Shown: in pieces, positions 25,052 to 34,533 of the stretch
Layout of the letters: the number at the start of each line of letters is the position of its first letter
Numbering within the stretch: position 1 is the stretch's first letter
Origin: Meridianimaribacter flavus
Lineage (GTDB): Bacteria > Bacteroidota > Bacteroidia > Flavobacteriales > Flavobacteriaceae
Assembly: GCF_004366715.1 (NCBI RefSeq)
Contig: NZ_SOQZ01000001.1
Span: forward strand, 744,001-808,000
Length of the DNA: 64,000 bases
Direction of reading: 5' to 3'
Translations under genes and position numbers: made by a program
Notes under the pieces: generated by a model
The model's database searches: none
What the model was told of the DNA's origin: nothing
Seen by the model: the letters and a program-made list of their open reading frames with translations, nothing else

Positions 25052-26329
25052 TTACCACTCATTAATCTTGTTACTGTCTAGCTTTACAAAAATAAAAAGT
25101 AGTATGGTAAAGCCCCAAAGTCCTGAGCCTCCATAGCTAAAAAAGGGTAGAGGAATACCAACTGTAGGTATTAAGCCCATTACCATTCCTGTATTAATTG
25201 TAAAATGCACAAAAAGGATGGATGCAACACAATAGCCATACACTCGGCTAAATTGGTTCTTTTGAGATTCGGCTAAGTACAGAACTCTAATAATTAATGC
25301 TACAAATAAAATAACTACCAATGCGCTACCAGCAAAACCCCATTCTTCTCCAACTGTGCTAAAAATATAGTCGGTATGCTGTTCTGGTACAAACTTTCCT
25401 GTAGTTCTAGTGCCTTGTAAATATCCTTTTCCTGTTATACCACCAGAGCTAATTGCTTTTTCAGATTCGTTGAGGTTGTACAAGATGGTTTGCTTCATCT
25501 GTTGTAGCTTTTCAGGATCTTTTTCTAAGCGTAACCAAAGGCTAATACGGTCTTTTTGGTGAGGTTTTAAGATACTGTCATAAAACGTACGAACACCAAA
25601 AGCGAATCCAATGCATAAGACTAAAACAACAATGGGTTGCAAAAACGAAGCACGCTTTTTTCGTTTTAAAAAGTAAATGGTAAATATTAAAACAGCTGAG
25701 AGAATAGCTGTAAACAAGACACCAAACTTTAAGGATAGTACAGATAATAATAGTATTGCAACAGCAATAAGTAAGTAAATTTGTTGTAAGCCTTCTCTAT
25801 AAAATACAAAGAAAAAAGAAGCATAGACTATGGTGCTTCCTGCATCATTTTGTAATAAAATAAGAATTGCAGGAACAACTATTATAGCTACAGTTTTTAA
25901 TTGGTCTTGAAGGGTTTTCATGTTGGTTTGCAAATCGCTAATGTATTTAGCAACTGCTAGTGATGTTGCAAATTTTGCAAACTCACTTGGTTGTAATGTC
26001 ATTCCTCCAATGGCGTACCATGAGGTAGCACCATTAACGTTTTTTCCAAAAATGAATAAACCAATAAGGGAGAGTAATGAAATGAAATAGATGATGCTAG
26101 CAAACCGTTCATAGAATTTTGCTTCTATAGAAAGAATGATGACTATTAACGCAAGAGTAAGCATGATAAACATAAGCTGTTTGCCATAAGGTTGGCTCAT
26201 GTCAAAATAACTAGTGATTTCTCCTGTGTGTGATGCCGAAACTATGTTAAGCCACCCAAACCCAACAAGAATTAAAAACAATGTTATTGTTATCCAATCA
26301 AATTTAAAGCCTCTGTGTTCTCTCTGCAT
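25052..26329 (-). CDS. rodA: Rod-shape peptidoglycan polymerase RodA
   Basis: This is a SEDS-family protein of 425 residues with about ten transmembrane helices. GLIPTVGIPLPFFSYGGSG near the C terminus is the conserved SEDS loop, and EEWGFAGSALV and STVGEEWG precede it. RodA polymerises glycan strands for cell elongation together with PBP2, encoded just upstream (10-nt gap). The protein is longer than E. coli RodA because of an enlarged loop at ~240-300. It is the last gene of the mreB-mreC-mreD-mrdA-rodA cluster. Confidence 0.95.
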   Translation of the reverse strand: MQREHRGFKFDWITITLFLILVGFGWLNIVSASHTGEITSYFDMSQPYGKQLMFIMLTLALIVIILSIEAKFYERFASIIYFISLLSLIGLFIFGKNVNGATSWYAIGGMTLQPSEFAKFATSLAVAKYISDLQTNMKTLQDQLKTVAIIVVPAILILLQNDAGSTIVYASFFFVFYREGLQQIYLLIAVAILLLSVLSLKFGVLFTAILSAVLIFTIYFLKRKKRASFLQPIVVLVLCIGFAFGVRTFYDSILKPHQKDRISLWLRLEKDPEKLQQMKQTILYNLNESEKAISSGGITGKGYLQGTRTTGKFVPEQHTDYIFSTVGEEWGFAGSALVVILFVALIIRVLYLAESQKNQFSRVYGYCVASILFVHFTINTGMVMGLIPTVGIPLPFFSYGGSGLWGFTILLFIFVKLDSNKINEW

Positions 26330-26338
26330 TTATCTTGG

Positions 26339-28273
26339 TTAGTTAACAGTTTGCGTATTGATATTAATTTTTCTTTGTTTCTCCAACTCATACTCATTAA
26401 CCGTCATAATTCTCGATTCGCCATTAATTTTAAATGGTTTTCCAGAATGAGGTTTTTCATATTCATGCTCTAAAGTGTGTTGAAGTATCCAGTTTTCCAT
26501 ATCTGTTCTGGTGATTTCTCCTTTAATGTATTTTTCAATCATTAAACTAGCAATTCTACCAGCAAAACGACTTCCCCAATACCCATTTTCTACAAAAACA
26601 GCAATGGCTATTTTAGGGTCGTCTTTGGGAGCAAAAGCGACAAAAATAGAGTGGTCAGTAAGTTGAGTTTTTACGCCATCTATTCTTGTGAAGTTTTCAG
26701 CAGTTCCTGTTTTTCCACAAATTTCAATACCAGGAACTTGTAGGTATTTTGCTGTTCCTTTATTGTAAACATCATACATACCTTGAATAACAGGTTCAAA
26801 ATTTTGTTTGTCGATAGTGGTGTGATTAGGAGTTGTATACTTGCTGTCTATGGTGTCGTTTTCAATTTTTTTAATAATATGAGGTGTGTAATAATAACCT
26901 CTGTTTCCAATAGCAGCAGCCATGTTAGCTAACTGAATTGGAGTAGCAAGCACTTCACCTTGCCCAATAGCATTTGAAAGTGTAAATGTGGTATACCATC
27001 TGTTTTTTCCGTAGGCTCTATTATAGGTTTCAGCATCTGGGATTTTTCCTGGTTGCCCAACCCTTAGGTCATAACCTAAATAATTCCCTAGTCCAAAACT
27101 CTTAACATGATTACTCCAAATGTCCATTCCTTCAGCAGGAGTATCATACTTGTCCATAATACGACGATATACATTGGCAAAATAGGCATTACAAGACTCG
27201 TAAATTCCCAAGTTCATGTCAGCAGGACTTTTATGACCATGGCAACCCATTTTTCGGTTTCCATATCTATAACCATGCGCACACGTAAACTTATCGTTGG
27301 TTGTAACTACATTTTCTTGTAAACCTATTAAAGCATTAATGACTTTGAATGGAGAACCTGGAGGATACATAGCTTGTAAACCTCTATCGTACAATGGTTG
27401 TGAAAGCGAATCGTTATAAAGTTTAGTGAAATTTTTAGAGCGGTTTCTACCTACTAACAAATTAGGGTTGTAGGTAGGTGATGAAATCATAGTTAGTATT
27501 TCTCCTGAGCTAGGTTCAATAGCAATAATACCACCTCTTTTGTTTTGCATTAAAAGCTCGCCATAGGCTTGTAGTTCTGCGTCAATTGTAATAGTAATAT
27601 CTTTTCCTGGTTCAGGTAAAGTATCATAAATACCTTCTTTATAAGGTCCTATATCTCTATTAAAACGGTCTTTTTGAATAAATTTAATGCCTTTAACGCC
27701 TCGTAAAGTTTCTTCGTAAGAAATCTCTATACCTTGTTTACCAATTAAGTCTCCCATTTTATAATATGGTTGCCTTTGTATAATGGCATTGTTTACTTCT
27801 CCAATGTCTCCTAAAACATTTGCCCCAATACTGGTTTGGTAATCTCTAAGTGAACGTTTTTGAATGTAAAAGCCTTCAAATTTTCTCATTTTTTCCTGTA
27901 ACAAGGCATAATCTTCTTTAGATAATTGAGCTACAAAAGGCGAAGGTAATCTAGGAGAATAGTGGTAAGCTTTATCATACTTTTTTTTGAAGTCTTCTTT
28001 TGTGATTTTTAAAAGATTACAAAATTCCAAAGTGTCTAAAGGCTCAACTTCTCTAGGAATAATCATTACATCATAAGAGGGTTGATTGGCAACTAAGAGT
28101 TTACCGTTTCTATCGTAAACATAACCACGTTTTGGGTAATCATATACTTTTCTAATGGCATTATCTTCATAAAGATTATAAGTACTTTGGTTGTAAACCT
28201 GTAAATAAAATAATCTTGCAATAAAAATAAGTCCAACAATAACAACTGTTGAAAGAAGTAAAAGTTTTCTCAT
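26339..28273 (-). CDS. mrdA: Penicillin-binding protein 2 (elongation transpeptidase)
   Basis: The 644-residue class B PBP has an N-terminal membrane anchor (residues 3-23), a dimerisation/pedestal region, and the transpeptidase domain. Active-site motifs are S-x-x-K with Ser307 in PPGSPFKV, S-x-N at 360-362 (SCN) and KTG at 521-523 (KTGTAEN). It cross-links peptidoglycan made by RodA during side-wall growth. The start overlaps the mreD stop by 4 nt. Two extra cysteines (CAHGY...MGCHGH) resemble the metal-binding Cys/His loop described for PBP2 proteins. Confidence 0.96.
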   Translation of the reverse strand: MRKLLLLSTVVIVGLIFIARLFYLQVYNQSTYNLYEDNAIRKVYDYPKRGYVYDRNGKLLVANQPSYDVMIIPREVEPLDTLEFCNLLKITKEDFKKKYDKAYHYSPRLPSPFVAQLSKEDYALLQEKMRKFEGFYIQKRSLRDYQTSIGANVLGDIGEVNNAIIQRQPYYKMGDLIGKQGIEISYEETLRGVKGIKFIQKDRFNRDIGPYKEGIYDTLPEPGKDITITIDAELQAYGELLMQNKRGGIIAIEPSSGEILTMISSPTYNPNLLVGRNRSKNFTKLYNDSLSQPLYDRGLQAMYPPGSPFKVINALIGLQENVVTTNDKFTCAHGYRYGNRKMGCHGHKSPADMNLGIYESCNAYFANVYRRIMDKYDTPAEGMDIWSNHVKSFGLGNYLGYDLRVGQPGKIPDAETYNRAYGKNRWYTTFTLSNAIGQGEVLATPIQLANMAAAIGNRGYYYTPHIIKKIENDTIDSKYTTPNHTTIDKQNFEPVIQGMYDVYNKGTAKYLQVPGIEICGKTGTAENFTRIDGVKTQLTDHSIFVAFAPKDDPKIAIAVFVENGYWGSRFAGRIASLMIEKYIKGEITRTDMENWILQHTLEHEYEKPHSGKPFKINGESRIMTVNEYELEKQRKININTQTVN

Positions 28274-28776
28274 CGACGTTTTTTGCTAAATAGAATTGTT
28301 GACATAAAACATAGTATTATAGTAAAAATACTAGAGAATAACGTCTTTTGAAGTATTAAAATTATTTTAGAAATGTTAAAAACTTCAAGTGAAAATAGCA
28401 CGAAATGATGAATAACAGTAAAGAGTGAAATATATATCAATCGGTTTCCTAACTCAGTATTGCTAAATTTAATGCTTTGGTGTTCGTAAATCATTCCGAA
28501 GGAAAACTTAAGCAATACAGGTCTAATGTAAGCAATAGTAACTGCTGCAGCAGCATGAACACCACCAGAGTCAGAGAAAAAATCTACACATAAACCTAAT
28601 AAAAAACCAAGAATAATAATAACGGTTCTATTGGTTCTTATCGGAAAAAGCATAATAAAAAGTATGTAAACATACGGATTTATATAGCCTAAAAAATTGA
28701 TGTGATTACATACCAAAACCTGTACTAGTAATACAGTAATAAAAAGTAATGTAGTATTTACTGCAGAATTATTCAT
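28270..28776 (-). CDS. mreD: Rod shape-determining protein MreD
   Basis: The 168-residue membrane protein has about five transmembrane helices and little sequence conservation. GFLLGLCVDFFSDSGGVHA matches the MreD core. It is identified chiefly by its place between mreC (8-nt overlap) and mrdA (4-nt overlap). Confidence 0.92.
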   Translation of the reverse strand: MNNSAVNTTLLFITVLLVQVLVCNHINFLGYINPYVYILFIMLFPIRTNRTVIIILGFLLGLCVDFFSDSGGVHAAAAVTIAYIRPVLLKFSFGMIYEHQSIKFSNTELGNRLIYISLFTVIHHFVLFSLEVFNISKIILILQKTLFSSIFTIILCFMSTILFSKKRR

Positions 28777-29593
28777 TTACTGGGTTTTGAAGTGTCTCTA
28801 TTTCTTCTCTATCAAGATGTTCAATAATGTAAACATGCCCAACGTTAGTCATGTCGTTAAATAGTTTTACATTAATGGTATATGTGTCTCCACCAATGTC
28901 TAAAACAAAATCATTAACAGTTCCAATGGGAATTCCTTTAGGGAAAATAGTTGATTGCCCACCAGTAACAATAGTGTCGCCTTCGGCAACAGGTGCAAAT
29001 TTTGAAACGTCTTTCAATTGCGCTAATTCAGGTGACTTTGTATCCCATCTTAAAGACCCAATATGGCTCGTTTTTTTAAGTTGAGCATTTATTCTACTAT
29101 TTGTATTTAAAATAGATTGTACTCTGGCGTAACTATTAGATGTGTTGTCAATAATACCAATAATACCTTTGGAAGTGATAACTCCAAAATCTTGTTGGAT
29201 ACCATCTTTTTTTCCTTTGTTTATAGTAAGGTAGTTGTTGGTTGCAGAATAACTGTTTTTATAAACAACTGCGGGAGTAAGTTTAAAGCGTTTGCTGTAC
29301 ATCGTACTGTCAGCATAAAACGATTTTAAAGTATCAGTTTCTCTATTGAATAAGATAGACTTTAGCCTGTTGTTTTCTTCAAGAAGTTTTTGGTTCTCGC
29401 TTTTTAAATCAAAATACTGACCAATGTTGTTTACTTGTTTGTAAACTCCACCAGTGAAAAAATTAGCAGAATTTATAAACTTACTTTTATGGTAAGAGTG
29501 CGATTGAATTGTTAAAGCCAACGATACACCAAACAACAACAAAAACAAAAGAAATGTTTTGTTTCTAATAACAAAGTTGATGATTTGTTGCAT
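28769..29593 (-). CDS. mreC: Rod shape-determining protein MreC
   Basis: The 274-residue protein has one N-terminal transmembrane helix (~12-28), a coiled coil (~60-80) and the MreC beta-barrel domain with KGIIGIIDNTSNSYARVQSI and VTGGQSTIFPKGIPIGTV. It organises the elongasome in the periplasm and activates PBP2-RodA. It starts 10 nt after mreB. Confidence 0.96.
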   Translation of the reverse strand: MQQIINFVIRNKTFLLFLLLFGVSLALTIQSHSYHKSKFINSANFFTGGVYKQVNNIGQYFDLKSENQKLLEENNRLKSILFNRETDTLKSFYADSTMYSKRFKLTPAVVYKNSYSATNNYLTINKGKKDGIQQDFGVITSKGIIGIIDNTSNSYARVQSILNTNSRINAQLKKTSHIGSLRWDTKSPELAQLKDVSKFAPVAEGDTIVTGGQSTIFPKGIPIGTVNDFVLDIGGDTYTINVKLFNDMTNVGHVYIIEHLDREEIETLQNPVNE

Positions 29594-29603
29594 TATTAAT
29601 TAC

Positions 29604-30632
29604 TTATTTTATCAATACACTTTTGAATTTAGAAAGGTTTTTGAGTGTAATTCCTGTTCCTCTTACTACAGCTCTTAATGGATCTTCAGCAATATAAACA
29701 GGTAAGTCGGTTTTTTGAGATAAACGCTTGTCTAAACCTCTAAGCATAGAACCTCCACCTGCTAAATAAATTCCTGTATTGTAAATATCTGCAGCAAGCT
29801 CAGGAGGTGTTTGAGATAAGGTTTCCATTACAGAGTCTTCAATTCTTAAAATAGATTTATCTAAAGCTTTAGCAATTTCGCGATACGAAATATTCACTTG
29901 CTTAGGCTTTCCTGTTAAGAGGTCTCTACCTTGAACACTCATGTCTTCTGGAGGTAATTCTAAATCTTCAGTTGCTGCGCCAATTTGAATTTTTATCTTT
30001 TCAGCAGTACGTTCTCCAACATAAAGGTTGTGTTGAGTACGCATGTAGTAAATAATGTCATTTGTAAATACATCACCAGCAACTTTAACTGATTTGTCGC
30101 AAACAATTCCACCAAGAGCAATAACAGCAATTTCTGTTGTTCCTCCACCTATATCCACAATCATGTTTCCTTTAGGTTGCATAATATCAATACCAATACC
30201 TATTGCAGCAGCCATTGGCTCGTGTATTAAGTAAACTTCTTTACCATTTACACGCTCACAAGACTCTTTTACAGCTCGCATTTCCACTTCAGTAATACCA
30301 GAAGGAATACAAACAACCATACGCAAAGCAGGAGAAAATAATTTCTTTTTTAATGCAGGAATGTTCTTAATGAACATACTTATCATTTGCTCAGAAGCAT
30401 CAAAATCGGCAATTACACCATCTTTCAATGGTCTAATGGTTTTAATATTTTCGTGAGTTTTTCCTTGCATCATGTTGGCTTCTTTACCAACTGCAATTAT
30501 TTTTCCAGAAATTCTATCTCTTGCTACTATTGATGGACTATCCACAACTACTTTGTCATTATGGATAATAAGTGTGTTTGCTGTTCCTAAATCTATGGCT
30601 ATTTCTTCTGTTAAGAAATCAAAAAATCCCAT
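29604..30632 (-). CDS. mreB: Actin-like rod shape protein MreB
   Basis: The 342-residue actin-fold ATPase has DLGTANTLI (phosphate 1), MIVDIGGGTTEIAVIALGG (phosphate 2) and LAGGGSMLRGL (adenosine motif). The membrane-binding hydrophobic turn FDFLTEEIAIDLGT (N-terminal) is typical. It forms filaments that direct elongation and is the first gene of the shape operon. Confidence 0.98.
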   Translation of the reverse strand: MGFFDFLTEEIAIDLGTANTLIIHNDKVVVDSPSIVARDRISGKIIAVGKEANMMQGKTHENIKTIRPLKDGVIADFDASEQMISMFIKNIPALKKKLFSPALRMVVCIPSGITEVEMRAVKESCERVNGKEVYLIHEPMAAAIGIGIDIMQPKGNMIVDIGGGTTEIAVIALGGIVCDKSVKVAGDVFTNDIIYYMRTQHNLYVGERTAEKIKIQIGAATEDLELPPEDMSVQGRDLLTGKPKQVNISYREIAKALDKSILRIEDSVMETLSQTPPELAADIYNTGIYLAGGGSMLRGLDKRLSQKTDLPVYIAEDPLRAVVRGTGITLKNLSKFKSVLIK

Positions 30633-30695
30633 ACGCTGTTGTTAGTTATGTGGGTTGATATTATTTAGTCTTTTAGACGTTGTTGTAAATGTAAT

Positions 30696-30723
30696 AAAAT
30701 ATACATTAATTACAGTATTACAA
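30696..30723 (-). promoter_or_regulatory. Probable promoter of the mreBCD-mrdA-rodA operon
   Basis: On the minus strand TTG (plus 30721-30723) is followed after 17 nt by TATATTTT (plus 30696-30703), which matches seven of eight positions of the -7 box. Confidence 0.45.
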
Positions 30724-30771
30724 GATACGTTTAAAATGAATTAACAGATTTCAATTTTTTTAGAAAAAATG

Positions 30772-32304
30772 TTAATGTTTAAAATGACGTGTTCCTGTAA
30801 ATACCATAGCAACATTGTTTTCATTACAATAGTCAACACTTAGTTGATCTTTTATAGAGCCTCCAGGTTGTATTACAGCAGTAATTCCAGCTTTATCAGC
30901 AATTTCTACACAATCTGGAAACGGAAAAAATGCATCACTAGCCATTACAGCACCTTGCAAATCAAAATTGAAAGATTGTGCTTTATGTATAGCTTGGTTT
31001 AAAGCGTCAACACGACTAGTTTGTCCTGTTCCACTTGCACATAATTGTTTGTTTTTTGCTAAAACGATTGTGTTAGATTTGGTATGCTTACAAATTTTTG
31101 AGGCAAATATTAAATCTTCTAACTCGTTTTGAGTTGGTTTATTGTTTGTGGCTTCAGATAAATGCGAAACAGCATCAGTAACGTTATCTCTCTCTTGAAC
31201 CAAAACACCATTTAAACAACTTCTTACAGTAGTTTTTGGTAGTTCAATATCATTTAAAATTAAAAGAATCCTATTCTTTTTTCCTTTTAAAATTTCTAAT
31301 GCTTCTGCAGAAAATGATGGTGCAATAACAACCTCACAAAATAAGCTGTGAATTTCTTCGGCTGTAGCTTTGTCAATTTCAGAGTTTGCAATTAAAATAC
31401 CACCAAAAGCTGAAACAGGATCTCCTGCTAAAGCATCAACGTAAGCTTTGTGCAATGTTTCTCTTTGTGCTAAACCACAAGCATTATTGTGTTTTAGAAT
31501 AGCAAAAGTAGGAGCTTCTCCTTTAAACTCGTTCATTAAAGTAACAGCAGCATCAACATCTAAAAGGTTGTTGTAGCTTAGTTCTTTACCGTGTAATTTG
31601 GTGAACATTGCTTCAAAATCTCCAAAGAAAAATCCTTTTTGGTGAGGGTTTTCGCCGTAACGTAACACTTGTCCTTTGGTTTCGCTTACTTTTAAAGCAG
31701 CAAGATCATGATTGCTATTGAAATAATTAAAAATAGCCGAGTCGTAGTGTGACGATACATTAAAGGCTTTTGCAGCAAAACGTTTTCTGTCTTCTTCAGA
31801 TGTTTCACCACTTTTAGCTTTTAAAAGTTCTAAAAATTCACTGTAATCTTCAACAGAAGACACGCAAACTACATCAGCATAGTTTTTGGCTGCAGCTCTA
31901 ATTAATGAAATACCTCCAATGTCAATTTTTTCAATAATATCTTGATGTGCAGCACCAGAAGCTACGGTTTTTTCAAAAGGGTAAAGATCAACAATAACCA
32001 AATCTATTTGAGGAATGTCAAAATCTTTTAATTCGGCAACATCACTTTCATTATTTTGTCTGTTAAGAATACCTCCAAATACTTTTGGGTGTAATGTTTT
32101 AACACGACCTCCTAAAATTGAAGGGTAAGATGTTACATCTTCAACAGGTACAACATTAATTCCTAAGTCTTTTATAAACTTTTCGGTACCTCCTGTTGAG
32201 TAAATGGTTACATTTTGTGCGTTAAGTTCTTTAACGATTGGTTCTAATCCTTCTTTGCTAAAAACAGAGATTAAAGCAGATTTAATGGTTTTGTTGTTAT
32301 TCAT
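30772..32304 (-). CDS. purH: AICAR transformylase / IMP cyclohydrolase
   Basis: This bifunctional enzyme makes the last two steps to IMP. The N-terminal cyclohydrolase domain (MGS-like; ALISVFSKEGLEPIVKEL, YSTGGTEKFI, SYPSILGGRVKTLHPKVFGG region) is followed by the formyltransferase domain with RYGENPHQKG, the catalytic KHNNACG and SDAFFPFPD. An in-frame ATG ten codons upstream (32334) exists, but the homologous start is MNNNKTIKSALISVF at 32304. It is followed by mreB, a gene order common in flavobacteria. Confidence 0.97.
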   Translation of the reverse strand: MNNNKTIKSALISVFSKEGLEPIVKELNAQNVTIYSTGGTEKFIKDLGINVVPVEDVTSYPSILGGRVKTLHPKVFGGILNRQNNESDVAELKDFDIPQIDLVIVDLYPFEKTVASGAAHQDIIEKIDIGGISLIRAAAKNYADVVCVSSVEDYSEFLELLKAKSGETSEEDRKRFAAKAFNVSSHYDSAIFNYFNSNHDLAALKVSETKGQVLRYGENPHQKGFFFGDFEAMFTKLHGKELSYNNLLDVDAAVTLMNEFKGEAPTFAILKHNNACGLAQRETLHKAYVDALAGDPVSAFGGILIANSEIDKATAEEIHSLFCEVVIAPSFSAEALEILKGKKNRILLILNDIELPKTTVRSCLNGVLVQERDNVTDAVSHLSEATNNKPTQNELEDLIFASKICKHTKSNTIVLAKNKQLCASGTGQTSRVDALNQAIHKAQSFNFDLQGAVMASDAFFPFPDCVEIADKAGITAVIQPGGSIKDQLSVDYCNENNVAMVFTGTRHFKH

Positions 32305-32400
32305 TGTATAGTTGTGTGTTTTTTTGATTTCCATTTTTATGGAAATAACAATTTTAATGTTTTTTCAATATCAAGTATTAAAAAGTGTTGTTTGCGAGTG

Positions 32401-32430
32401 CAAAAGTACATATTCTTAAAGAGATTTTAA
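32401..32430 (-). promoter_or_regulatory. Promoter of purH
   Basis: On the minus strand TTA (plus 32428-32430), then 19 nt, then TACTTTTG (plus 32401-32408, a full -7 match). The leader would be about 90 nt. I saw no riboswitch fold in it. Confidence 0.6.
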
Positions 32431-32472
32431 GGCTTGATAACGCAGATTATTTAAGTTTTTTGTAACAATAGA

Positions 32473-32501
32473 TTGTTAAAAACGTCCTATCTTTAACTTT
32501 G
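32473..32501 (+). promoter_or_regulatory. Promoter of the ABC permease gene
   Basis: TTG (32473-32475), 18 nt, then TAACTTTG (32494-32501) is a full match to the Bacteroidota consensus. The predicted leader is about 14 nt. Confidence 0.68.
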
Positions 32502-32520
32502 ATAAAATTTCGACCAATTC

Positions 32521-33774
32521 ATGCTTGTTTATTTACGATTATTTAAGGAGAGTTTTACGTTTGCTATTAACGCATTACGAAACAATAAACTACGTACTTT
32601 TTTATCGCTATTAGGAGTAACAATTGGTATTTTTTCTATTATAGCTGTACTTGCAGCTGTTGATTCGCTTGATAGGAATATCAAAGAGCAGTTGAGCGGA
32701 TTGGATAAAAACACCATGTATCTTACTAAGTATTCGTTTGGACCTACAAGTGTCCCAAGATGGCAACGTGATAATTTCCCTCAGGTAGAGCATGATGATT
32801 ATGAGTTTATAGAAGGAAGTGTAGATGATATTGAGGCTATTGCCTATGTGATTTTTGGAGGCTCAGAAAATTTAAAGTACGAAGGAAAAACAGTTTCAGG
32901 AGTTAATGTCACACCTGTCTCTAATGGTATTTATGATATTGAAAATTTAAAAATTGAATCAGGTCGTTTTTATAACGAATCTGAATCAAATTCTGGAGCT
33001 CCTGTTATTGTGTTAGGAAGCTCAACTGCTACAAATTTATTTGATAATGATAACCCTATAGGTAAAACGATTAGGGCTTATGGACGAAAACTCAAAGTTA
33101 TTGGCGTTTTAAAGAAAGTGGGAGGAGGAATTGGAGGTGATTCTCCAGATGAACGTGCCTATGTGCCTGCAAATTTTGTAAGACGTTTTAATAATGGAGG
33201 AGCAAATGGTTTACCAGGAGCTGTTGTAATTAAGCCTAAAAAAGATGTCGATTTTGATGCCTTTGAATCGGTTTTAAAACAAAAATATAGGGTTTACAGA
33301 GGTTTGAAAGCTGATGAGTCAGATAATTTCTTTATCAATAAATTGTCAGGTTTAACAGATGCTGTAGATAGTATTATTGGGTTTATGAATGGTGTAGGTT
33401 GGACCATTAGTGCGTTTTCATTATTAGTAGGTGGTTTTGGTATTGCAAATATTATGTTTGTGAGTGTTAAGGAACGCACCAACCTTATTGGAATTCAAAA
33501 ATCATTGGGTGCCAAAAACAGGTTTATCTTATTCCAGTTTTTATTTGAAGCTATAGTACTAGCCTTTATTGGTGGAATTGTAGGATTGATATTAGTATGG
33601 ATAACAACAACAGTGTTGTCAAACTTTACGGGCGATTTTGAATTTGTGCTTTCAGCAGGAAACATGATGTTAGGATTTGCGTTGTCAACTGCAATTGGAT
33701 TGATTTCTGGTATTGTACCAGCAATTTCAGCTTCAAAACTTGATCCTGTGGAAGCGATTAGAACTGGAATGTAA
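32521..33774 (+). CDS. MacB-type ABC transporter permease
   Basis: The 417-residue protein has the FtsX/MacB layout: one N-terminal transmembrane helix (~24-46), a large periplasmic MacB-like domain (~50-270) and three C-terminal helices (~285-405). NNKLRTFLSLLGVTIGIFSI and SVKERTNLIGIQKSLGAKNR are typical. Such permeases move lipids, lipoproteins, peptides or efflux substrates, or transmit force. No ATPase gene adjoins it, so it relies on a subunit encoded elsewhere. It has its own strong promoter. Confidence 0.93.
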   Translation: MLVYLRLFKESFTFAINALRNNKLRTFLSLLGVTIGIFSIIAVLAAVDSLDRNIKEQLSGLDKNTMYLTKYSFGPTSVPRWQRDNFPQVEHDDYEFIEGSVDDIEAIAYVIFGGSENLKYEGKTVSGVNVTPVSNGIYDIENLKIESGRFYNESESNSGAPVIVLGSSTATNLFDNDNPIGKTIRAYGRKLKVIGVLKKVGGGIGGDSPDERAYVPANFVRRFNNGGANGLPGAVVIKPKKDVDFDAFESVLKQKYRVYRGLKADESDNFFINKLSGLTDAVDSIIGFMNGVGWTISAFSLLVGGFGIANIMFVSVKERTNLIGIQKSLGAKNRFILFQFLFEAIVLAFIGGIVGLILVWITTTVLSNFTGDFEFVLSAGNMMLGFALSTAIGLISGIVPAISASKLDPVEAIRTGM

Positions 33775-33777
33775 TTT

Positions 33778-33990
33778 ATGCTAAAAAGTATTTTAATACG
33801 GTTTTTAGCTTATCCTTTTTGTGTGTTCATGATATGTATTGGTTTTCAAATGATTTTTGAAACACCTAATTATAAATATGAATTTCTTAAATCTAAAGCT
33901 ATAATTTCAGGAGTTGGTTTAATTATTGTCGCTCTAGTTTATATTATTACTGATATAATTATTATTGTTAAAAAGAAATTTAAGCAATAA
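33778..33990 (+). CDS. Small two-helix membrane protein
   Basis: The 70-residue protein has two hydrophobic helices (about 5-26 and 40-62) and a lysine-rich C-terminal tail. I recognise no family. It starts 3 nt after the permease stop, which suggests co-transcription and a possible accessory role. Its 3' end overlaps the convergent fRMsr gene by 11 nt. Confidence 0.6.
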   Translation: MLKSILIRFLAYPFCVFMICIGFQMIFETPNYKYEFLKSKAIISGVGLIIVALVYIITDIIIIVKKKFKQ

Positions 33991-34438
33991 TCTCAGCAAC
34001 CTGTTTACAAACAAATTCTAAAAAGCGCTCGTCCGCTTCAGTAAAAGGATCTGGAGTATTAGAGTCGATATCTATTTGACCAATATTTTCACCATTAACA
34101 AAAATTGGGATTACAATTTCTGCTTTAACAGTAATACTGCAAGCAATGTAATTATCTTGAGCAGATACGTCTGGTACAACAAAATTTTGGTTACTCACAG
34201 CAACTTGTCCGCAAATACCTTTTCCAAAAGGAATAATAGTATGGTCAGTAGGTTCGCCTACATAAGGACCTAATTTTAATTCGTTTTTATCTCCATTTTT
34301 AAAATAGAATCCTACCCAGTTGTAATATGTGATGTTAGCTTCTAGCAATTCGCAAATTGCATAAAGTTTTTCATCTACAGTTGTATTCGAATTAGAAGTA
34401 ATTTCGGTTACTTTAAGTTGTAATTGTTCAAACGTCAT
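33980..34438 (-). CDS. Free methionine-(R)-sulfoxide reductase (GAF domain)
   Basis: This single-GAF-domain protein of the YebR/fRMsr family reduces free Met-R-O. It has NWVGFYFKNGDKNELKLGPY, FGKGICGQVA (resolving-type Cys) and NYIACSITVKAEIVIPI with the catalytic-type Cys, then IGQIDIDSNTPDPFTEADE. One of the three cysteines of E. coli YebR is not obvious. The frame is open upstream to a TTG at 34459, but that TTG is part of a -7 box, so the ATG at 34438 (MTFEQLQLKV) is preferred. It complements the MsrA at 4504-5184. Confidence 0.9.
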   Translation of the reverse strand: MTFEQLQLKVTEITSNSNTTVDEKLYAICELLEANITYYNWVGFYFKNGDKNELKLGPYVGEPTDHTIIPFGKGICGQVAVSNQNFVVPDVSAQDNYIACSITVKAEIVIPIFVNGENIGQIDIDSNTPDPFTEADERFLEFVCKQVAEIIA

Positions 34439-34456
34439 TTGTTCAAAAAGTTTTTG

Positions 34457-34484
34457 CAAAAGTATTTAAAAGGTGTAAATTCAA
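34457..34484 (-). promoter_or_regulatory. Promoter of the fRMsr gene
   Basis: On the minus strand TTG (plus 34482-34484), 17 nt, then TACTTTTG (plus 34457-34464). It matches the consensus and rules out the TTG start at 34459. Confidence 0.65.
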
Positions 34485-34503
34485 AAACTGAATTTATATA
34501 AAT

Positions 34504-34533
34504 TTAACAGAATAAATTAGTCGTTTACTTTTG
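34504..34533 (+). promoter_or_regulatory. Promoter-like sequence overlapping the xrtF start
   Basis: TTA (34504-34506), 19 nt, TACTTTTG (34526-34533). The -7 box contains the only plausible xrtF start codon (TTG 34531), so either the match is chance or xrtF starts differently. Confidence 0.35.

Noticed and set aside
32304-32400. Possible purine riboswitch in the purH leader
   Set aside because: I could not see the conserved three-way junction or loop motifs; the leader is only about 90 nt.
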